A stretch of 47,226 nucleotides of DNA, taken from Eubacterium sp. GTDB lineage: Bacteria > Bacillota > Clostridia > Oscillospirales > Ruminococcaceae. The DNA is taken from the NCBI GenBank assembly GCA_031271685.1, contig JAISVH010000062.1, positions 1-47,226 on the forward strand, read 5' to 3'. Of the stretch, positions 42,341 to 47,226 are shown piece by piece; the stretch's first letter is position 1; each line of letters starts with the position of its first letter. The notes below the pieces were generated by a model. That model was not told the origin of the DNA. It ran no database searches and saw only the letters and a program-made list of their open reading frames with translations. The position numbers and the translations under genes are program-made.

Positions 42341-42369
42341 TTGCGTTAAAGGAAAAATTATGTTATAAT
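42341..42369 (+). promoter_or_regulatory. Extended -10 promoter for cheA
   Basis: TTGCGT at 42341-42346, 17-bp spacer, TATAAT at 42364-42369 preceded by TGT. Its start would lie about 40 nt before the cheA ATG. Confidence 0.78.
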
Positions 42370-42414
42370 AAATTTATCTAAAATTATTTAATACGGAAAG
42401 GAAAGGGATATATA

Positions 42415-44550
42415 ATGGCAAAAGTTGAATCTGGAATGGAAGCAATGATTGACATGTACATATTTGAAACCAACACGTTGCTTGAACAGCTTGATGAAAT
42501 ACTTTTAAGAACGGAAACGGCAAACGTTTTCACTGACGAGGATATCAACGAAATTTTCAGAATCATGCACACTGTGAAGGGTTCTTCGGCAATGATGGGA
42601 TTTGAGAACCTTCAGTTGCTTGCTCATAAAGGCGAGGATATGTTTTTCATGATTCGCGAAAATCCCGGAAAAATTAAAGATACCAGATTTATCTATGACC
42701 TTGTTTTCCGTATGTCTGACTTATTTAAAGCGGAAGTAGAACTTATTCAGAGCGGTGGAGAATATAATCCCACCGATTTTTCGTCAGCATTGACGGAGCT
42801 TGAAAAAGGAGCCGAAATGATAAAATCGGCAAATTCGGGCAGTGCGCACATAGTGGCTTCGTCACAGGCGCTTCCGTCTAATAAGCCGGCTTTCGCTCCT
42901 CCTTCAAATTCCGAAAACGTTATTTCAGTGCGCATTTTCTTTCAAGAAGGATGCAAAATGGAACATTTACGGTCTTTTTTGCTTCTAAATAAAATTCGAG
43001 AAGAGGCTCAAGTTATCGATTTTATCCCTCACGACTTAGAGGAGGATCCTGATGCGGCTTCAAAAATTATTGACAACGGTTTTGTCTTGACGTTTAAAGC
43101 GGAAGACAACCAGGCGGTTATGAAGATAATTGAGAACGCGGTAAATGTTGAGTCGTATGAGGTGTTTGAGAATAGCGATGACCTGTCTCCGGAATTTCAG
43201 GAAATAGCGGCGGCATCCGAGGGCGCGGCGGGAGAAGTTCTTGAAGAAACCGTCTCATATGTTCCGGAACCGATTGCCGTGCCCATTAAGACCCAGGAGG
43301 CTTCAAGCGGGTTCACTCCTCAAGCTGAAGCCGCACAGCAAATGCAAGGTCAACAGCTTAACTCTTCGGGCAAGCAAAGCATAATAAGCGTAAATCTTTC
43401 AAAGCTTGATCAGCTTCATGATATAGTCGGCGAAATCATTACTACTGAAACTATGGTTATTGCTAATCCTGAGCTTGAGGGTTTAAAGCTCGAAAGTTTT
43501 CTTAAATCGGCGCGTGAGCTTAAAAAGCTGACCGACGAGCTGCAAGATACGGTCATGTCGATAAGGATGGTTCCGCTTGCCGGTCCGTTTCAAAAAATGA
43601 ACCGTATTGTCAGGGATATGAAAGTTAAATTGGGCAAGGACGTTGAACTTAAAATCGAGGGAGAAACCACCGAAGTTGACAAATCTATCGTGGATAATTT
43701 GAATGACCCCCTTATGCACTTGGTTCGCAATTGCATGGATCACGGCATTGAAAATAACGTTCAGGACAGGATTGAGGCGGGTAAAAATGCAAGGGGAGTG
43801 ATTACCCTTAATGCTTCCAGTTCATCGGGCGAGGTAATTATAACCGTAAGCGATGACGGCGGCGGCATTGACACCGAAAAGGTGCTTAGAAAATGTGAGG
43901 AAAACGGCTTGCTTTATAAGCCGGCAAATGAATATACCGAGCGCGAAATACAAAATATGATTTTACTTCCCGGTTTTTCTACCAACGAGGTGGTTACCGA
44001 ATACAGCGGTCGCGGTGTTGGGATGGATGTTGTTCGTCAAAACATTGAAAAATGCGGCGGCTCGCTTACGGTTGAAAGCAGGCAGGGCGAGGGCACCATG
44101 TTTGTTATCAAAATTCCGCTGACTTTAGCTATTATCGAGGGGATGGAGGTCGAGGTAGACGACACAATATTCACTATCCCGATATCCGCAATAAAAGAAT
44201 CTTTCAAGGTTAAAAGCAGTGATATTATCCATGACACACAGCATGGAGAGATGATAATGATACGCGGGGTATGCTATCCTATTCTTCGTCTTCACGAAAA
44301 ATTTTCTATTGCGACGGAAATAACAGACTTTGAGGATGGAATACTTATACTTGTTGAAACTGACAAAAAAAATGTGTGTATTTTCGCTGACAGGCTAATT
44401 GGAGAGCAGCAGGTGGTGGTCAAACCTTTCCCGGCTTATCTTAATAGATATAATATAAAAGGTGCGGGACTTTCCGGCTGTACTATAATGGGCGACGGAA
44501 GTATAGCGTTGATAATTGATGTCGCTAACTTGATAGAAGGAGGATTTTAA
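42415..44550 (+). CDS. cheA: Chemotaxis histidine kinase CheA
   Basis: CheA phosphorylates CheY and CheB in response to receptors. The 711 residues contain the HPt domain with phospho-acceptor H52 (FRIMHTVKGSSAMMGF), a CheY/CheB-binding P2-like segment (about 165-250), a Gln-rich linker, dimerisation helices (about 320-385), the HATPase domain with HLVRNCMDHGIE, DDGGGIDTEKV and GRGVGMDVVRQN, and a C-terminal CheW-like domain (about 565-705). Ribosome site GGAAAGGAAAGGG. It is the first gene of cheA-W-R-B. Confidence 0.98.
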   Translation: MAKVESGMEAMIDMYIFETNTLLEQLDEILLRTETANVFTDEDINEIFRIMHTVKGSSAMMGFENLQLLAHKGEDMFFMIRENPGKIKDTRFIYDLVFRMSDLFKAEVELIQSGGEYNPTDFSSALTELEKGAEMIKSANSGSAHIVASSQALPSNKPAFAPPSNSENVISVRIFFQEGCKMEHLRSFLLLNKIREEAQVIDFIPHDLEEDPDAASKIIDNGFVLTFKAEDNQAVMKIIENAVNVESYEVFENSDDLSPEFQEIAAASEGAAGEVLEETVSYVPEPIAVPIKTQEASSGFTPQAEAAQQMQGQQLNSSGKQSIISVNLSKLDQLHDIVGEIITTETMVIANPELEGLKLESFLKSARELKKLTDELQDTVMSIRMVPLAGPFQKMNRIVRDMKVKLGKDVELKIEGETTEVDKSIVDNLNDPLMHLVRNCMDHGIENNVQDRIEAGKNARGVITLNASSSSGEVIITVSDDGGGIDTEKVLRKCEENGLLYKPANEYTEREIQNMILLPGFSTNEVVTEYSGRGVGMDVVRQNIEKCGGSLTVESRQGEGTMFVIKIPLTLAIIEGMEVEVDDTIFTIPISAIKESFKVKSSDIIHDTQHGEMIMIRGVCYPILRLHEKFSIATEITDFEDGILILVETDKKNVCIFADRLIGEQQVVVKPFPAYLNRYNIKGAGLSGCTIMGDGSIALIIDVANLIEGGF

Positions 44551-44552
44551 AA

Positions 44553-45089
44553 ATGTCAGCAGTAAATCAAGCGTATGCGAACGGCAATAACGATAAATTA
44601 GCGCTAAAGACCACGTCGGGAGGACATGAGAAAGATGCTGAGATAACCAAGGTGCTGACCTTTCAATTGGAAGATCAGGTTTTTGGAATTGAAATACCTT
44701 ATATCATTGAGATAATCAGCGTGCCGCAAATAACCAGGGTTCCCTGCAACGAAGTTCCATATTTCATCAAGGGCATTATTAACGTGCGTAGCAAGGTGGT
44801 GCCGGTTGTCAATATGCGTTCCTGCTTCGGAAAGGAAGAAATACCTTATAACGAAAAAACATCTATAATTATTGTTTCGATGGATGATATTTCAGTGGGT
44901 CTTATCGTGGACGAGGTATTGGCCGTTCTGTCTGTTCAGCAGAAGTATATCGCGAAAACCCCGGAGCTTAACAATGTCAACAATAACAAATTTATTGATT
45001 ATATACTTGAAATGAACGATGGGATTAAACTGATACTTGATATTAAGAAAATTATATTCGACCATGATTTAATGTTAAGAGGGGATTGA
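44553..45089 (+). CDS. cheW: Chemotaxis coupling protein CheW
   Basis: CheW bridges receptors and CheA. The 178-residue protein has a ~30-residue polar N-terminal extension ahead of the domain. The domain shows VLTFQLEDQVFGIEIPYIIE, then ITRVPCNEVPYFIKGIINVR and SVGLIVDEVLAVLSV. It starts 2 nt after the cheA stop, with AGAAGGAGGA inside the cheA end, so translation is coupled. Confidence 0.97.
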   Translation: MSAVNQAYANGNNDKLALKTTSGGHEKDAEITKVLTFQLEDQVFGIEIPYIIEIISVPQITRVPCNEVPYFIKGIINVRSKVVPVVNMRSCFGKEEIPYNEKTSIIIVSMDDISVGLIVDEVLAVLSVQQKYIAKTPELNNVNNNKFIDYILEMNDGIKLILDIKKIIFDHDLMLRGD

Positions 45090-45090
45090 T

Positions 45091-45909
45091 TTGATACTTA
45101 AAATAGACGACGGTGATTTTAAAAAGCTGACTGAGTATATTCAAAAGAGATATGGTATAAATCTAACCCAAAAACGCACTTTGATCGAGGGAAGGCTTGG
45201 TACCACTATAATTCAGCGGGGCTTTCCGGACTTTAAATCATTTATTAAAATGGTTTTTGAAGATAGAACCGGCACAGAAATGGTTAATCTTTTAAATAAG
45301 CTCACTACAAATCATACTTATTTTTATCGTGAGCCTGAGCATTATGAATATATGGCAAAAACACTTTTACCCTACATCGAAAAAGCCAAAACAGATCATA
45401 AATTCCATATTTGGAGCGCCGGTTGTTCAAGCGGCGAGGAACCTTATACTAATGTCATGCAAACGCTTGATTATTTTGGAATGAAGAAATCTTCGTGGAA
45501 AATAGATCTTTTGGCAACCGATATTTCCATGCGTGTCATGAATATCGCCAAAGAAGCTATTTATACAGCTGAATCTATGAAGCATATGCCGGAGTCGTGG
45601 AAAAAGAAATATTTTTTGGCCCAACCGAACAACTGCTTTAAAGTTTCTCCGGAAGTGACTAAATATGTTGAATTTAAAACTTTTAACCTCATGGATATGA
45701 TACCGTTTAAAACATATAAATTTGATTTGATTTTTTGTCGAAATGTCATGATTTATTTTGACAATAAAACAAAGGTTGAATTGGTTAAAAGATTTTATGA
45801 TGTTTTGCCGCCGGGCGGCTATCTGTTTATAGGTCATGCGGAAAGCATTGCCAGAAATGAAACAGACTATCAATATATTCAACCCGCGATTTATCGCAAG
45901 CCGTTATAA
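45091..45909 (+). CDS. cheR: Chemoreceptor methyltransferase CheR
   Basis: CheR methylates receptor glutamates using S-adenosylmethionine. The 272-residue protein has the helical N-terminal domain, NHTYFYREPEHYEYM, the SAM site IWSAGCSSGEEPYTNVM, and the end motif LIFCRNVMIYFDNKTKVELV. It starts with TTG one base after the cheW stop. Its TAA stop lies inside the first bases of the family A repeat at 45905-46008. Confidence 0.97.
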   Translation: MILKIDDGDFKKLTEYIQKRYGINLTQKRTLIEGRLGTTIIQRGFPDFKSFIKMVFEDRTGTEMVNLLNKLTTNHTYFYREPEHYEYMAKTLLPYIEKAKTDHKFHIWSAGCSSGEEPYTNVMQTLDYFGMKKSSWKIDLLATDISMRVMNIAKEAIYTAESMKHMPESWKKKYFLAQPNNCFKVSPEVTKYVEFKTFNLMDMIPFKTYKFDLIFCRNVMIYFDNKTKVELVKRFYDVLPPGGYLFIGHAESIARNETDYQYIQPAIYRKPL

Positions 45910-46008
45910 CCGCGTTCATATAACCAGCCTCTTAGGCGGCGGATGATTTTCAATCCCCCGCTGACGCTTGTTAAAACACCGGAAGCGGCTTTGCCGCAGA
46001 TGTTTGAA
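45905..46008 (+). repeat. Repeat family A, complete copy between cheR and cheB
   Basis: TATAACCGCGTTCATATAAC, CTCTTAGGCGGCGG, GATTTTCAATCCCCCGCTGA, CGCTTGTTAAAACACCGGAA, GCGGCTTTGCCGCAGATG, TTTGAA. The conserved opening TATAACC supplies the TAA stop of cheR. It fills nearly the whole cheR-cheB gap (115 bp). Confidence 0.88.
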
Positions 46009-46024
46009 TTAGAGAGGTGTTTTT

Positions 46025-47074
46025 TTGGAAATCAAAAACAAAGTAAAGGTATTAATTATTGACGACTCGATAATATTCAGAACCATGTTGTCGAAGGCGC
46101 TTATGGAAAAGGGAGATATTGAAGTTGTTGGAAGCGCCGCCGACCCTTTTGAAGCGAAGGACATGATACTCAGATTAAAACCTGAAGTCATTACGCTCGA
46201 TGTTGAAATGCCTAAAATGAACGGAATTGAGTTTTTGAAAAAACTGCTCCCTCAATATCCCGTACCTGTTATTGTTGTTACGTCTACGGCGGTTAATGCT
46301 TTTGAAGCGATATCCGCCGGCGCAGTTGATTATATAAAAAAGCCGGCAAGCAATGACTTGAACGCTTTTTCTCATGAGCTTAGGCAGATGGTGAGAACGG
46401 CTAAGATAGCAAAAGTAATGAAGCCGCGAGCCGCTGTTGCGCCAGGTCCGGCGGTTTCATCGTTAAAGACAAGCGGACCTCTTGATTTTAGCTCCGTGAG
46501 CAAAAAAATTATCGCGCTTGGGGCCAGCACGGGCGGCACGGAAGCGCTACAGAGGGTGCTTGAAAACCTGCCTCCAAATATGCCGGGTATAGTTATTGTT
46601 CAGCATATGCCTGCAGGATTCACAAAAATGTATGCCGACCGTTTAAATCGTGTCTGTAAAATGGAAGTTCGCGAGGCTGTTGATGGGGATCGTGTTAAGC
46701 AGGGGCTTGTCTTAATCGCGGCTGGAGGAGAATGCCATATGCGTCTGAAAAAGGATACACAGGGGTATTTCGTTTCTTGTCAAAAGGGCGAAAAAGTTTC
46801 AGGGCACTGTCCTTCGGTCGATGTGTTGTTTGACAGCGTTGCCGACACCGCTAAGGCTGATGCTATTGGGGTCATTCTTACCGGAATGGGCAGCGACGGA
46901 GTAAAAGGGCTTTTAAAAATGAAACAGACGGGGGCATATACCATAGGTCAGGATAAGGACACATGTGTTGTATACGGAATGCCTATGGTTGCTTTTAATG
47001 TGGGCGCGGTGGTACGTCAGGCACCACTTGATGCGATATCTGGTATATTGATTGATAGACTGAGAAGAAATTGA
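46025..47074 (+). CDS. cheB: Chemotaxis methylesterase/deamidase CheB
   Basis: CheB removes receptor methyl groups once phosphorylated by CheA. It starts with TTG after AGAGAGGTG; 349 residues. The receiver domain has D13-D14 and phospho-acceptor D59 (ITLDVEMPKMNG), with KKPAS near 110. An Ala/Pro linker leads to the esterase domain with the catalytic Ser in GASTGGTEAL (about 168), His in VQHMPAGFTKMY and Asp in GMGSDGVKG. With cheA-W-R it completes the operon. Confidence 0.97.
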   Translation: MEIKNKVKVLIIDDSIIFRTMLSKALMEKGDIEVVGSAADPFEAKDMILRLKPEVITLDVEMPKMNGIEFLKKLLPQYPVPVIVVTSTAVNAFEAISAGAVDYIKKPASNDLNAFSHELRQMVRTAKIAKVMKPRAAVAPGPAVSSLKTSGPLDFSSVSKKIIALGASTGGTEALQRVLENLPPNMPGIVIVQHMPAGFTKMYADRLNRVCKMEVREAVDGDRVKQGLVLIAAGGECHMRLKKDTQGYFVSCQKGEKVSGHCPSVDVLFDSVADTAKADAIGVILTGMGSDGVKGLLKMKQTGAYTIGQDKDTCVVYGMPMVAFNVGAVVRQAPLDAISGILIDRLRRN

Positions 47075-47093
47075 ACAGCACAAATAAATTATT

Positions 47094-47129
47094 CAACAAA
47101 AGCCACTGAGCTATCAGTGGCTTTTGTTG
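47094..47129. terminator. Rho-independent terminator after cheB
   Basis: A 16-bp perfect stem (CAACAAAAGCCACTGA / TCAGTGGCTTTTGTTG) with a GCTA loop. The A-run/T-run flanks in the stem allow bidirectional action. It closes the cheA-W-R-B operon. Confidence 0.92.
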
Positions 47130-47226
47130 ATTGCAAGCAAACTGATAAAATTTTGCAAGCGAAATGAGAAAAATCGCGCTCTTAAAAAAGCGCGGTCTTC
47201 CTGTCATAAACCTTGATCAAATCCTC

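Overview
The window reads as the flagellar/chemotaxis region of a low-to-mid GC Firmicute, most likely an uncultured or poorly described member of Clostridia. The reasons are the gene order (fliG-fliH-fliI-fliJ-fliK-flgD-flgE-swrD-motAB-fliM-fliY-cheY-fliO-fliP-fliQ-fliR-flhB-flhA-sigma28), a FliY with two CheC-type phosphatase motifs, CheC plus CheD, Asp23/FakA/RecG housekeeping linkage, purine-rich AGGAGG-like ribosome sites, frequent GTG/TTG starts and several near-consensus sigma-A promoters with 17-bp spacers. LAYOUT: 145-17815 holds switch, export, hook and motor genes; 18040-25146 holds flhB, flhA, the motility sigma factor, two rod/hook-type proteins and cheC-cheD. From 25227 to 36709 lies a housekeeping/metabolic block: MBL-fold protein, ACT protein + UPF0210, PHP phosphoesterase, Lrp/AsnC regulator, aminotransferase, ispE, Asp23-like, fakA-like, recG, rsmE and a small acidic membrane protein. 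From 36710 to 39613 is a repeat- and remnant-rich junction with an isolated holin-amidase pair, a complete tmRNA gene and a decayed IS3-type element. From 39614 to 47074 a stand-alone FlhB-C-domain protein and a FliK-like partner (minus strand) are divergent from a cheA-cheW-cheR-cheB operon (plus strand), closed by a terminator. HOW IT FITS TOGETHER: FliH/I/J with FlhA/FlhB/FliO/P/Q/R form the type III export apparatus. FliK, FlgD, FlgE and two FlgG-type proteins build and gauge rod and hook. MotA/MotB drive rotation, and FliG/FliM/FliY form the switch. CheA/W phosphorylate CheY and CheB, CheR/B/D set receptor modification, and CheC/FliY remove CheY phosphate. Several genes usually found in this Clostridial/Bacillus order are not here: fliL, motE/ylxF, flhF and flhG. 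MOST UNUSUAL: (1) two families of structured intergenic repeats sit at many operon joints. One is a modular ~100-bp element (family A), in places combined with near-perfect palindromes of up to 30-bp arms; the other is a 180-bp inverted-repeat, MITE-like element (family B). (2) A second hook-length/switch-like pair (FliK-like + FlhB C-domain lacking the NPTH cleavage motif) has its own promoter back-to-back with cheA. (3) FlgD carries three tandem ~50-residue modules plus a 14-residue tandem repeat tail. (4) A holin-amidase lysis pair stands alone beside the tmRNA gene. All assignments come from reading the sequence; no database search was run.
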